64,000 nt of DNA, from contig NZ_VYQF01000012.1 of the NCBI RefSeq assembly GCF_008710285.1, positions 57,292-121,291 on the forward strand. The letters run 5' to 3'. How positions within the stretch are numbered: position 1 is the first letter of the stretch; every line of letters starts with the position of its first letter. The DNA is from Ginsengibacter hankyongi. GTDB lineage: Bacteria; Bacteroidota; Bacteroidia; Chitinophagales; Chitinophagaceae. Under the pieces are notes generated by a model. That model worked only from the letters and a program-made list of their open reading frames with translations. It did not search any database and was not told the origin of the DNA. This document shows, one piece after another, positions 45,150 through 54,642 of the stretch. The position numbers and the translations under genes are program-made.

Positions 45150-45370
45150 TATTTATTTGGTTTTTAATTTCTTTTAAAAGAAGCAATAGTATCTTATTGC
45201 AATATTTATGCTCAAAAATAATTATGCGCCTTTTGTGAGATGGCGGACATACTTACATTAACGTTTTTTTGTATTTTTTCAGCAACACCGTAATGGTTGG
45301 TTCGCAGGTCCGGAATAGAAAACAAGTAAAGTTGATAACTCACATATCAAATCCATGCGTGGGTCATTAT

Positions 45371-46036
45371 TTATTTTACCAAAGCTATTGCCATACCATC
45401 GTGTTCTTTGGCGCCGACTGTCTGAAAAATTGTGGCTGTTACATCACTGCATTGCGATAAAAATTGATTAAACCGTTTTACCCCGGTTACCATTTCATCA
45501 GGGCTTTCCTGAAGCAATACTTTCCCTTCTCTTATTACATTATCGGCTATGATGAGTGTTCCAGGCCTTGCCAACTTTAAGGCCCATTGAAAATATTCAG
45601 TATAAGGAGGTTTGTCTGCATCAATAAAAATCATATCAAAGGGGCCCGCACCTTCTTCCTTGAGTGATGGTAGTATATCAATGGCTTTGCCTAAACGTAT
45701 TTCAATTTTTGAGGCGAGCCCACAACGGTTAAAATTTTGCCGGGCTACATCAGCATGATTTTTGTCAATTTCAAGTGTAATTAATTTTCCGTTTGCCGGT
45801 AGTGCTCTTGCCATCCAGATGGTGCTGTAACCACCAAGTGTTCCCATTTCCAAAATTTTTTTAGCATTGCAAAGTCTGGCGAGTATATGCAGGAATTTAC
45901 CCTGGTTGGGTGAAACACTTATTTGAGGAATACCTGAGCGGATAATCGATTGTTCGGTCTCCTTAAGGCAGGCATCTTCATTATAAAACAGCCGGCCGAT
46001 ATATTGGTCCACTGATTCAAAAAGTTGTTGGTTCAT
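45371..46036 (-). CDS. SAM-dependent O-methyltransferase (family 3)
   Basis: A 221-residue methyltransferase of the catechol/caffeoyl-CoA O-methyltransferase type. The SAM motifs are KKILEMGTLGGYSTIWMARA, LITLEIDKNHADVARQNFNR and DMIFIDADKPPYTEYFQWAL; the metal-binding acidic residues of FIDADK are present. RPGTLIIADNVIREGKV provides another conserved block. A small diphenolic or hydroxylated substrate is likely. A strong inverted repeat follows the DNA on the upstream side (46117-46184), between this gene and the regulator at 46196. Confidence 0.9.
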   Translation of the reverse strand: MNQQLFESVDQYIGRLFYNEDACLKETEQSIIRSGIPQISVSPNQGKFLHILARLCNAKKILEMGTLGGYSTIWMARALPANGKLITLEIDKNHADVARQNFNRCGLASKIEIRLGKAIDILPSLKEEGAGPFDMIFIDADKPPYTEYFQWALKLARPGTLIIADNVIREGKVLLQESPDEMVTGVKRFNQFLSQCSDVTATIFQTVGAKEHDGMAIALVK

Positions 46037-46116
46037 ACGATTTTTAAAGATTGTTTAATCAAAGTTAAATAGGAAGCGGTATTGCTTTGATAATTTTTAC
46101 TTTTCCGAAAAACTTT

Positions 46117-46184
46117 GTTCACATTTCAAAAACCAATAAATTCTAATCTTTTCCTTTGAATTTATTGGTTTTTGAAATGTGAAC
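46117..46184. repeat. Perfect 27-bp inverted repeat (68 nt)
   Basis: The arm at 46117-46143 starts GTTCACATTTCAAAAACC and ends AATAAATTC; its exact complement is 46158-46184, with a 14-nt loop TAATCTTTTCCTTT. It is between two minus-strand genes. On the minus strand the second arm is followed by AAAG and then TTTTT. It could be a terminator of the response-regulator transcript. Confidence 0.75.
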
Positions 46185-46195
46185 TATGGTGGGGG

Positions 46196-46828
46196 TTACA
46201 AAATGTGATGAACTTTTGCCATTGTTACAAGCTCAACGATATTGTCGCAGCGCAACTTTTCGAATATCCTTGCTTTGTGAGTTCCTATAGTTGATGTATG
46301 GAGGTTCAACTTTTTGGATATTTCAGACACTGACTCTCCATGAACCAGATGTTGAACAATTTCAAATTCCCGGGGAGATAATTTATCAAACTGATTCTCG
46401 CGCTTGTTATGGTCAAGCACATCCATCAGTAGGTTTTCTCTTAGTTCCTGGCTCATATAACGGTTATTTTTTAAAGCCGTCTCAATTGCATTTTTTATTT
46501 CGTCCAGCGGTGCATCTTTACGTAAAAATCCCATTGCACCCATCTTAAGATATCTTTTTGCAAATATTTCTTCAGAATTCATGCTGAACATTAAAATCCT
46601 GGAAGCAGGCTTAATAGCGAGTATGTTACTTACCATACTATATGAATCAGTATTTGGCAGCGACACGTCCATTATTATAAGATCGTAGTCATTGTGTTTT
46701 ATTTTTTCAAAAGCTGCATCACCATCGTTGGCGACATCCGTTTTGCAATGGGCTATAGAATTTTCTATAACTATTTTTAAGCTATCAGTTATTATGGGAT
46801 GATCATCAACAAGTAAAATGTGCTGCAT
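46196..46828 (-). CDS. NarL/FixJ-type response regulator (LuxR HTH)
   Basis: A 210-residue regulator. The receiver domain has the acidic pair in LLVDDHPII, the phospho-Asp in LIIMDVSLPN, the conserved Ser region LMFSMNSEE and Lys in GFLRKDAPLD. The output domain is a LuxR-type HTH: LSPREFEIVQHLVHGESVSE, then KKLNLHTSTIGTHKARIFEK. The cognate kinase is not adjacent. It is divergent from the PAS/LuxR gene at 47228 across a 400-bp AT-rich gap. The 27-bp inverted repeat begins 11 nt after its stop. Confidence 0.93.
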   Translation of the reverse strand: MQHILLVDDHPIITDSLKIVIENSIAHCKTDVANDGDAAFEKIKHNDYDLIIMDVSLPNTDSYSMVSNILAIKPASRILMFSMNSEEIFAKRYLKMGAMGFLRKDAPLDEIKNAIETALKNNRYMSQELRENLLMDVLDHNKRENQFDKLSPREFEIVQHLVHGESVSEISKKLNLHTSTIGTHKARIFEKLRCDNIVELVTMAKVHHIL

Positions 46829-47227
46829 ATAAAATTTGTTGATTATTTAGATAATGTAGGTAACGCCTGTGTTAACTTTTATTAATAAAATGGTTTCATC
46901 GTTTAACCCTCCCGTTAGCAAATAAAAAATATCAATTTTAATTTTTGGAAAAATAAAATTGATATTTTTAGTTAAAAACAAAAGGTGTTTTTCATTGGTA
47001 TGTTTTTAACAAAAAGGTATGGTTTCCCAGGCAAGCTAAAAGGAGGCTTTTTAAAGGATTAGATAATTTTTAGTAAATAAGGTATTAATTTGCAAAAGCT
47101 TTTATAAATGTAATCTGTGAATAAATCAATAATATTATTTTATCTTTTTTTCCATTAATTTCTGCATATTTGATGCTTACAAAGTTATTGCTATGAAAGA
47201 AGGACACCAACTGCGAAAACACGCAGG
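46829..47227. promoter_or_regulatory. AT-rich divergent promoter region
   Basis: About 400 bp between two divergently transcribed regulator genes, with many A and T runs (GTTAAAAACAAAAGG, AAAATTGATATTTTTAG). It should hold both promoters, but no defined -33/-7 pair or operator could be placed by eye. Confidence 0.35.
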
Positions 47228-47995
47228 ATGTCAACTTGCTTTTCTAATTATAAACAATTTTTTTTAATGTCGGTTCCGGGAAATTATACGAAATCTTTTA
47301 TTACTGATGTGCCCGCGGATTTAAAAAGCGAAAGGGCTGTTTACTTTAGGAAAATACTCACAAGGTTTCCTGAAGAGGCAATTTATATTTATTCTTTTAA
47401 AGAACAAAGAATGATATATGCGGATGGATGGGAGGAGATCCTTGGCTATAAAGATGATGAAATAAGTATGCTTACAATCGTCAGTATTACCTCGCCTGAA
47501 TATGCCCCTTTCTCGAATGAACTCAATGATAAAGCACTCAAATTTATTTATGGGAGAACCGAAGAACTGGAAAAGTATAGCTTTACGATTGAATTAAAAA
47601 AAATCCATAAAAACGGAACTGCCGTTCCTTTAATTTCAAAAGTTGGGGTGTTCGATATTGAGAACGGAATGGTTACAGCAATAATAGGAAGATCGCAGAT
47701 TAACAGGAGTATTAATTTGGGCAATGTGATGAGGTATGAGGCCTATGGCCCGGATAAATCTGAATTTGAGGAAGAACTAAATAAGCAGTTGTTTAACTAT
47801 TATGCTATATCCCGCAAGGAAAAGGAAGCGTTGGAGATGGTTGCCAAAGGGTATTCTTTTAAAGAAATAGCCAACCACTTCAATGTTACACAATCAGCTA
47901 TTGAAAAACGAATAATTCCTTTGTATAAACGATTTAACGTTAAAAGCCTTACCCACTTAATAAGTTTCGCTTATGAAAACCATATTTTAAAATAG
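47228..47995 (+). CDS. PAS and LuxR-type HTH regulator
   Basis: A 255-residue protein. The N-terminal half has a PAS-like block: EEAIYIYSFKEQRMIYADGW, EEILGYKDDEIS, then FTIELKKIHKNGTAVPLISK and VFDIENGMVTAIIGRSQ. The C-terminal part is a LuxR-type HTH: ISRKEKEALEMVAKGYSFKE, then HFNVTQSAIEKRIIPLYKRF. It has no receiver domain, so it may sense a ligand directly or by protein contact. It is divergent from the NarL-type regulator at 46196; mutual regulation is possible. Confidence 0.82.
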   Translation: MSTCFSNYKQFFLMSVPGNYTKSFITDVPADLKSERAVYFRKILTRFPEEAIYIYSFKEQRMIYADGWEEILGYKDDEISMLTIVSITSPEYAPFSNELNDKALKFIYGRTEELEKYSFTIELKKIHKNGTAVPLISKVGVFDIENGMVTAIIGRSQINRSINLGNVMRYEAYGPDKSEFEEELNKQLFNYYAISRKEKEALEMVAKGYSFKEIANHFNVTQSAIEKRIIPLYKRFNVKSLTHLISFAYENHILK

Positions 47996-48021
47996 CTGAA
48001 AAACTTTATTGCGTTTAAGGC

Positions 48022-48621
48022 TTAAGGCAGATGTACCGACAGAATATCTTTCTTATCAACACCTATATTTTCGAGCATCTCGTGCCATTTACCATACAAA
48101 TCTTTGCCGGTATCGCTGCTGCCTAATACCCATATGGTATTTGTATTCTTAATAGCGTTCCTGTTTATTTCGTTTTGAGCCGAGTAGGTGTCAATTAACT
48201 TTAAAAAATGTTCAGGAGATATAAGGTCCTGCTTAATGGGATGCCCTGCATTAATATCATCGATAACCAATACTGAAGATGAGCGCCAGTTCCACAAGCC
48301 GGCAGGCCTTTCATCGGTATCAAAGAACATACTGAACAATTTCATGGCAGTTATATAATAACAGGGCTTGTGTTTTATCGAAAGTTCTGTGGCAATGCCA
48401 ACACTTATACTTGTTTTGCCACTGTTCTTTGATCCGAAGATAAGTAAGTGCATTCCGTCGCGGTCATTATTTAAAAATCTGTTGATATTATGTATGGCAT
48501 CTGGGCCAATCTGTTCAGCTTCCCATTGGCTTAGTCTGAACTGAAAAGGGTATTGGGGTATTTGCAAATACATTTTAGTTGGATACCAATAGTATACCGG
48601 GTAAATTAACAGGCCTGCCAA
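48022..48621 (-). CDS. P-loop ATPase part of a split membrane ATPase gene
   Basis: The ATPase domain has Walker A LLIFGSKNSGKTSISVGIA and Walker B SSVLVIDDINAG, with NAIKNTNTIWVLGSSDTGKD after it (sensor region). Such IstB/DnaA-like NTPases bind ATP. The open frame starts with a TTG at 48621, but the same frame is open back to 48778, where a run of ten A on the minus strand separates it from the membrane half at 48767-49069. Reading the run as nine A joins the two as NTFIEPSQQYIFQPAWGNVA and onward through two helices (ITDIGFFWFGAFFASSL and ISVTILLILAGLLIYPVYYW). Biologically it is one gene. Confidence 0.7.
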   Translation of the reverse strand: MAGLLIYPVYYWYPTKMYLQIPQYPFQFRLSQWEAEQIGPDAIHNINRFLNNDRDGMHLLIFGSKNSGKTSISVGIATELSIKHKPCYYITAMKLFSMFFDTDERPAGLWNWRSSSVLVIDDINAGHPIKQDLISPEHFLKLIDTYSAQNEINRNAIKNTNTIWVLGSSDTGKDLYGKWHEMLENIGVDKKDILSVHLP

Positions 48622-48766
48622 AATCAGTAATATGGTGACAGAAATTGTCGAATAATTACAGAGTGAACTTGCAAAGAAAGCACCGAACCAAAAAAAACCT
48701 ATGTCGGTTATGGTATCAAATGCAACATTTCCCCATGCCGGCTGGAAGATATATTGCTGGGAAGGC

Positions 48767-49069
48767 TCAATAAAAGTATTTTTTTTTTAAGGGATTGCTT
48801 AATAACAATGGCCCTAAAAAATTAAAAGTTTCAAATACAAACCATGCAGCAGAAATATAAACCGCTGACCAAAACGAGGCACTGGCCTCTGTGAAATACC
48901 TTGAGAGAATGATGTACAGGATAAAAGTGGGAATAAATCCAAGAGAAATATGCCCGAATTGATTGGCCAGCCAGGTGTAGGTTAAAGTAACCCCCCGATA
49001 GGAGTCTTTTCCAATTAAATCAGCTTTCAGCTGATTGCGAATGTCTCTTCCGGTAATTGTCTTATTCAT
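48767..49069 (-). CDS. Membrane N-terminal half of the split ATPase gene
   Basis: From the ATG at 49069 (MNKTITGRDIRNQLKADLIG) about 100 residues with helices HISLGFIPTFILYIILSRYF and ASFWSAVYISAAWFVFETF, ending LLLSNPLKKKYFY and a stop right after the A10 tract (48779-48788, T-run on plus). Without the tract the frame would enter the next part and give one protein of about 349 residues: two to four helices followed by the cytoplasmic P-loop ATPase. A slippage-prone tract at this place suggests phase variation, transcriptional slippage or a real knock-out; sequencing error is also possible. Confidence 0.65.
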   Translation of the reverse strand: MNKTITGRDIRNQLKADLIGKDSYRGVTLTYTWLANQFGHISLGFIPTFILYIILSRYFTEASASFWSAVYISAAWFVFETFNFLGPLLLSNPLKKKYFY

Positions 49070-49299
49070 AATTTCTTTTTTAATACTAATATAAAAAAAT
49101 GCCGTTGCATTAGGAACGCGTATGTGGTGGCTTTTGTGTGACAAACAATAATAACGCAAGTTTCTAAATATTTAATTAGAATAAACTGCGTTTTGTCGCA
49201 GGTTGGAGTTTATTATTGCGAGAATGCATAAAAACGGTACAATTTGTTGCGGGTAAATTCATAGAGGGTAAATAAAATTGTCCGCTTTATAAATACGAG

Positions 49300-49315
49300 T
49301 GTTCGTTTACGAACA
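49300..49315. promoter_or_regulatory. Perfect palindromic operator candidate TGTTCG-TTTA-CGAACA
   Basis: A perfect 6-4-6 palindrome. It matches 18242-18257. It lies 129 nt before the ATG of a permease remnant (49444), the same geometry as at the intact permease at 18384. A transcription factor binding site is the simplest explanation; the regulator is not identified. Confidence 0.6.
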
Positions 49316-49443
49316 GTTTAAATTAGAATTTCTTTTCTTAAATATTATGTATCAATGAACTATATCATTGGTATGATGGTTGAAAAAAAATTACCGTAGT
49401 AATTTCTGTCCCGGTTATTCTTAACGGCCCTAATTGACCTGCC

Positions 49444-49667
49444 ATGTTAAAAGAATTTTTCAAAATTGCACATCAGCGACAAACTAAAGAAATTGGTGTG
49501 CGTAAAGTAGCTGGCTCCTCTGTAAAAAATATAGCCACATCAGTATCTAAAGGTTTCTTAAAGCTGGTGGTCATTTTTATGGTTATCGCTTCGCCGGTAG
49601 AATGGTATGCGACCGGGAAATGAAATCCAAAATTGCCAGGCCAGTGAAGAACATGAGAACAGAATAA
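49444..49667 (+). pseudogene. ABC permease remnant with internal deletion
   Basis: The remnant begins MLKEFFKIAH, like the permease N-termini, and switches after 9 codons to C-terminal FtsX sequence: QRQTKEIGVRKVAGSSVKNI, VSKGFLKLVVIFMVIASP. A stop follows, and in the next frame the conserved tail KIARPVKNMRTE and a stop (49665-49667) can be read. So more than 700 codons were lost, and a frameshift accumulated. The promoter-type region upstream is preserved. The intact three-permease array starts 40 nt later. Confidence 0.8.
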
Positions 49668-49707
49668 ATATGAATTTTACTAACATAAAGGCTTAGCCGA
49701 AAAAATT

Positions 49708-52128
49708 ATGATTAAAAATTATTTTAAAATTGCCTGGCGCAATTTGATGAAACATAAAACTTTTTCAATCATCAACATTGCGGGCTTATCTATCGGGATA
49801 ACTGTTTGTTTTATTATCATGCTGTTCGTTCAGGAAGAATTGAGCTATGACCGTTTTAATAAAAATGCTGATCGTATTGTGCGTGTGGTTTTCAAAGCAG
49901 ATATTAATGGCGGAAAAATTTTTGAGGCTAATGTGATGCCGCCTGTTGCCGTGGCAATGAAAAATGATTATCCCGACGTGGAAGATGCCACGCGTCTGAA
50001 TGTAGCAGGCGCACCAAAAATTACTTATAAAGACAAGAGTTTTAAGGATGATGAATTGGCTTTCGTTGACCCAAACTTTTTCAGCATATTCACTTTACCA
50101 CTCATTGAAGGTGATGTAAAAAACGCATTGAAAGAACCAAATACGCTTGTTATCACAAAACCCTTTGCAAAAAAATATTTTGGTAATGAAGACCCGATTG
50201 ACAAAATTTTGGTTTTCCCTGATAACAAAAATGCATCTTTCAAAGTAACGGGTGTAATTAATAAAGTGCCTGTCAATTCTCATTTTCACTTTGATTTGTT
50301 TGGCTCTATAGCTGGCCTCGACCAGGCGAAGTCAGACTCATGGATGGGCTCTAATTTTTTTACTTATATATTGCTTAGGCCAGGCTATAATTATAAAAAC
50401 TTAGAAGCAAAGCTGCCCGGTATGGTTGAGAAATACATGGGTCCGCAGATACAGCAAAACATGGGTATTAGCCTATCCCAGTTTCGTACCAAAGGCAATG
50501 AACTGGGTTTTGCCTTACAGCCTTTAACATCTATACATTTACATTCTCATTCTAACTATGAACTAGATGCAGGTGGCAATGCTATGTATGTTTATATTTT
50601 TGGCGCTATTGCAATTTTTATGTTGCTGATCGCCTGTATCAATTTTATAAACCTTTCAACGGCAGGCGCATCAAGACGTGCAAAAGAGGTTGGTGTTCGT
50701 AAAGTAATCGGCTCCGGGAAATTTCAACTCATTAAACAGTTTCTAACAGAGTCTGCATTGCTGGTATTTATTGCTTTGCTTATCGCAATGGTATTGATAC
50801 AACTTGCTTTGCCTTTGTTCAATAATATCTCTGGTAAAAATTTAAGCTTTGGTTTTAATATAAAAATAATTGCAGCGTTTATTACACTTGGGATATTAGT
50901 CACCATTATTGCTGGCGTATATCCTGCATTTTTTCTGTCTTCTTTTAAACCCATAATGGTATTAAAAGGAAAGTTCATCAGCAACAACAAAAGCTTTGGT
51001 TTGCGCAGCAGCCTTGTTGTTTTTCAATTTTTTATTTCTGTGGGATTAATCATAAGCACTATTGTGGTATGGCAACAAATGGAATATATACAGAATAAAC
51101 AATTGGGTTATGATAAAGAACAATTACTTACCCTGCCCAACTCTTATGCATTAGGGAAAAATGAAAAGGTTTACAAAGAAGAACTATTGAGAGATCCGCG
51201 GGTATTAAATGCAACTGTTTCATCTTATAAACCAGCCGGACCAAGCAGTGGCGGCAATGCTTTGGCTTACCCCGAAGGGCATGACAACCAGATCATGAAA
51301 ACGATGGAGTATCATGTGGATGAACAGTACATTCCAACGCTGGGTATGCATTTGGCAATCGGCAGAAATTTCTCTAAAGATTTTGCAACAGATTCAACAG
51401 GGATGATTATTAACGAAACAGCCGCCAAAGCATTTGGATGGGGGACAAGGGATGCAGTTGGCAAGATCATCATACGTCAAAATAGTGACAGGGGGCGGGA
51501 TGTTCCTTTTCATGTTATTGGCGTTGTAAAAGATTTTAATTTCAAATCCTTGCATGAACCCATTACACCTTTGTTGATGACACTGGAACCTGATTGGGGT
51601 TTGATATTCAAAGTAAAAACAGCAGATATAAGCGGCCTGCTTTCCACCATGAAAAAACAATGGGATAAGTTCAATACCGATGAGCCTTTTACTTACACTT
51701 TCATGGACGATCTGTATAACAAAACCTATGCAGCAGAACAAAAAACAGGAACTATCCTGAACATATTTGCTGTGCTTACCATACTTGTTGCATGCCTGGG
51801 ATTATTTGGTTTAGCAACTTACACTGCAGAGCGTCGTACTAAAGAAATAGGTATCCGAAAAGTGCTTGGAGCCAGTGTAACCCAGGTTACGCAGATGCTC
51901 TCAAAAGAATTTGTAAAGCTTGTATTCATTGCATGCGTTATTGCATTTCCATTATCATATTGGGCAATGAATAAATGGCTGCAAAGTTTTGCGTATAGAA
52001 TAAATATAAGCTGGTGGATATTTTTAATTGCTGCTATAGTTGCCATTTTGATAGCATTACTAACGGTTGGTTTCCAGGCAATAAAAGCAGCGGTTGCAAA
52101 CCCGGTGAAAAGTTTAAGAACTGAATAG
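49708..52128 (+). CDS. ABC transporter permease, FtsX/MacB-like (first of three)
   Basis: An 806-residue permease. It starts MIKNYFKIAWRNLMKHKTFS and contains the usual first helix, a large MacB_PCD-like extracytoplasmic domain, the first FtsX triplet of helices with SRRAKEVGVRKVIGSGKFQL, then a second extracytoplasmic domain and FtsX part with ERRTKEIGIRKVLGASVTQV, and the tail NPVKSLRTE. It is the first of a run of three similar genes (spaced about 50 nt) that are probably co-transcribed. The permease at 18384 is a paralogue. No ATPase gene is near. Substrate unknown. Confidence 0.92.
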   Translation: MIKNYFKIAWRNLMKHKTFSIINIAGLSIGITVCFIIMLFVQEELSYDRFNKNADRIVRVVFKADINGGKIFEANVMPPVAVAMKNDYPDVEDATRLNVAGAPKITYKDKSFKDDELAFVDPNFFSIFTLPLIEGDVKNALKEPNTLVITKPFAKKYFGNEDPIDKILVFPDNKNASFKVTGVINKVPVNSHFHFDLFGSIAGLDQAKSDSWMGSNFFTYILLRPGYNYKNLEAKLPGMVEKYMGPQIQQNMGISLSQFRTKGNELGFALQPLTSIHLHSHSNYELDAGGNAMYVYIFGAIAIFMLLIACINFINLSTAGASRRAKEVGVRKVIGSGKFQLIKQFLTESALLVFIALLIAMVLIQLALPLFNNISGKNLSFGFNIKIIAAFITLGILVTIIAGVYPAFFLSSFKPIMVLKGKFISNNKSFGLRSSLVVFQFFISVGLIISTIVVWQQMEYIQNKQLGYDKEQLLTLPNSYALGKNEKVYKEELLRDPRVLNATVSSYKPAGPSSGGNALAYPEGHDNQIMKTMEYHVDEQYIPTLGMHLAIGRNFSKDFATDSTGMIINETAAKAFGWGTRDAVGKIIIRQNSDRGRDVPFHVIGVVKDFNFKSLHEPITPLLMTLEPDWGLIFKVKTADISGLLSTMKKQWDKFNTDEPFTYTFMDDLYNKTYAAEQKTGTILNIFAVLTILVACLGLFGLATYTAERRTKEIGIRKVLGASVTQVTQMLSKEFVKLVFIACVIAFPLSYWAMNKWLQSFAYRINISWWIFLIAAIVAILIALLTVGFQAIKAAVANPVKSLRTE

Positions 52129-52174
52129 GGTGCCATACTAACATAAACGATTAACCGTAATTAAATTGAATTTT

Positions 52175-54598
52175 ATGATTAAAAACTATTTCAAAGTCGC
52201 ATGGCGAAATATAATGCGTCATAAGGTTTACTCAGCCATAAATATTCTCGGATTATCTATAGGCATTGCAACCTGTTTAATCATTTTACAATATGTTTCG
52301 TTTCAACTGAGTTATGAAAATTTCCAGGTGAATAAAAATCAGGTCTATCGCGTGCAACAGGACCGGTATGACAATGGAAAGTTGAGTACACAATGGGCGG
52401 CGGGCGCTTTTGGCGTGGGTAACGCTTTTAAAGATGCCATACCAGAAGTGGAAGACTATGTGAAGCTTGTTCAAAACGGAAAAGTTACAACCGATGTTCA
52501 GCATCAACCTTTAAAAATAGAAAAAGTGTTTTTTGCGAGCGCTTCTTTCTTTAAAATATTTACATACCCTTTAATAGCCGGCGATAAGAATACGGCCTTG
52601 AAAGAACCTTTTGATGCAGCCGTTTCGGAGACTACAGCAAAAAAAGTCTTTGGAACCACGAATGTTATCGGCAAACAATTAGAATTGAACCGGAACAGCA
52701 ATTATGTTATAACGGCTGTATATAAAGATGCGCCCGGGAATACGCAGATCAAACCCGATGTCCTTCTTTCATATGCAACGTTTGTAAAATGGAATACTGA
52801 TTCAAGCGGCAAAGGCCCTGAAACAGCATGGGAATGGGATGGTTGCTTAACTTATTTGCAATTGAGAAAGGGCGCTGATCCTGCTGCCGTTGAAAAAAAA
52901 TTTCCTCCCATTGTTGATAAATTTGTTGGCGCTGATATGAAGAAGTATAATTCGGCTGTCACTTACCATCTTCAGCCTTTAAACGATATTCATCTTTATT
53001 CGCACTATATGATGGAACCGGGTGAAACCAGTGATGGCAAAACAGTTTACCTGTTGTTGGGAATCGCATTTTTTATTGTGGTAATTGCGTGGGTAAATTA
53101 TATCAATCTCGCTACTGCAAGAGCGATAACCCGTGCAAAGGAAGTTGGCGTGCGTAAAGCAATCGGCTCACAACGAAGACAACTGGTTCTTCAGTTTCTT
53201 ACTGAATCAGCGTTAATAAATGGTGCCGCATTAGCCATTGCCTTATTAATTGTGCTGCTTGCCATTCCTGGTTTTAATAAATTATCGGGGCAGGAATTAT
53301 CACTTTCATTATTTATGACAGGTAATTTCTGGATCGATCTATCGGCCTTATTTTTTGTTGGTATATTTTTCTCAGGCCTTTATCCCGCATTCGTGTTATC
53401 AGGGTTTAAACCCATAGAAGTACTAAAAGGAAAGATGAGTGGCACCAGGCAGAGCGCCTGGTTACGAAAGTCGCTGGTTGTGTTTCAATTTGCAGCCTCA
53501 TTATTTTTATTAATTGGAACTGTTATCGTTTACAAGCAGATACAATTTATGAGGAAACAATCCCTGGGCGTGAACATCGACCAAACGCTGGTTATATCAC
53601 CACCAACCGTCGGAACAGATTCCACTTTTCTTCAAAAGAAGACTGCGTTTAAAGACGCGTTAAGACAGCAAACTTCGGTAAAAGATATTGCGGTTTCGAC
53701 AAATGTACCGGGGGAAGCAGTTGGCTGGAACGCCGGTGGAATAAAACTTGTAGGCCAGGACGAGTCGAAACAAAAACAATACCGTGTAATTGGGATTGAT
53801 TATGATTACATGCAAACTTACGGCCTGAAACTAATTGCCGGGCGCACGTTTTCAAAAGATTTTGGTTCTGATGACAGTGCAATAATGTTTACGAGGAAGG
53901 CGGTAGACCTGTTAGGTTTCGATAACCTGGAAGATGCGCTGAATAAACGAATTGACTTTTGGGGAAGGAGATATACTATCATTGGGGTAACGGAAAATTT
54001 TCACCAACAGTCTTTGCACGAAAATTATGATGCACTTATTTTTCGTTTAATCCCGGATGTTAACGGCCCGGTATCTATTAAAACAGATGCCGCTAAAGCG
54101 AAGACCGTAATAAACGTGGCAAGGGCAGAATGGAATAAATTTTTTCCCGGCAATACGTTTGAATATTTCTTTCTCGATGATCATTTCAACGATCAATACA
54201 AAGCTGACCAACGCTTTGGGCAGGTATTTACGTTATTTACATTCCTTGCAATTCTGATAGCCTGCCTTGGATTATTTGGGCTTGCTTCATTCACAACGCT
54301 TCAACGTACAAAAGAAATTGGTATCCGAAAAGTGTTGGGCGCCTCTGTAGGGACCATCCTTAATTTATTGTACCGAGAATTTATTTACTTATTAATTGTT
54401 GCTTTTTTGATAGCGACACCGTTAGCCTGGCTGATGACTTCTGACTGGTTGCAGGGTTATGCTTTTCGCATTGATCTGCGCTGGACCTACTTTATATTTC
54501 CTTTTGCACTGATTGTTGGGATAGCGTTTATCGCGGTTGGTTTTCAATCTGTAAAAGCAGCAGTTGCTAATCCTGTTAAGAGTTTAAGAACGGAATAA
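52175..54598 (+). CDS. ABC transporter permease, FtsX/MacB-like (second of three)
   Basis: An 807-residue permease. The ORF opens at a TTG at 52166, but the ATG at 52175 (MIKNYFKVAWRNIMRHKVYS) matches the starts of the neighbours. Signature loops are ITRAKEVGVRKAIGSQRRQL and LQRTKEIGIRKVLGASVGTI; the tail is NPVKSLRTE. The extracytoplasmic domains are divergent from the first gene, suggesting different ligands. A leader resembling ACTAACATAAACGATTAACC precedes it. Confidence 0.92.
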   Translation: MIKNYFKVAWRNIMRHKVYSAINILGLSIGIATCLIILQYVSFQLSYENFQVNKNQVYRVQQDRYDNGKLSTQWAAGAFGVGNAFKDAIPEVEDYVKLVQNGKVTTDVQHQPLKIEKVFFASASFFKIFTYPLIAGDKNTALKEPFDAAVSETTAKKVFGTTNVIGKQLELNRNSNYVITAVYKDAPGNTQIKPDVLLSYATFVKWNTDSSGKGPETAWEWDGCLTYLQLRKGADPAAVEKKFPPIVDKFVGADMKKYNSAVTYHLQPLNDIHLYSHYMMEPGETSDGKTVYLLLGIAFFIVVIAWVNYINLATARAITRAKEVGVRKAIGSQRRQLVLQFLTESALINGAALAIALLIVLLAIPGFNKLSGQELSLSLFMTGNFWIDLSALFFVGIFFSGLYPAFVLSGFKPIEVLKGKMSGTRQSAWLRKSLVVFQFAASLFLLIGTVIVYKQIQFMRKQSLGVNIDQTLVISPPTVGTDSTFLQKKTAFKDALRQQTSVKDIAVSTNVPGEAVGWNAGGIKLVGQDESKQKQYRVIGIDYDYMQTYGLKLIAGRTFSKDFGSDDSAIMFTRKAVDLLGFDNLEDALNKRIDFWGRRYTIIGVTENFHQQSLHENYDALIFRLIPDVNGPVSIKTDAAKAKTVINVARAEWNKFFPGNTFEYFFLDDHFNDQYKADQRFGQVFTLFTFLAILIACLGLFGLASFTTLQRTKEIGIRKVLGASVGTILNLLYREFIYLLIVAFLIATPLAWLMTSDWLQGYAFRIDLRWTYFIFPFALIVGIAFIAVGFQSVKAAVANPVKSLRTE

Positions 54599-54642
54599 GG
54601 CCATTGTAACTATGACTAACATATAGGACTAAACGAAAATAT

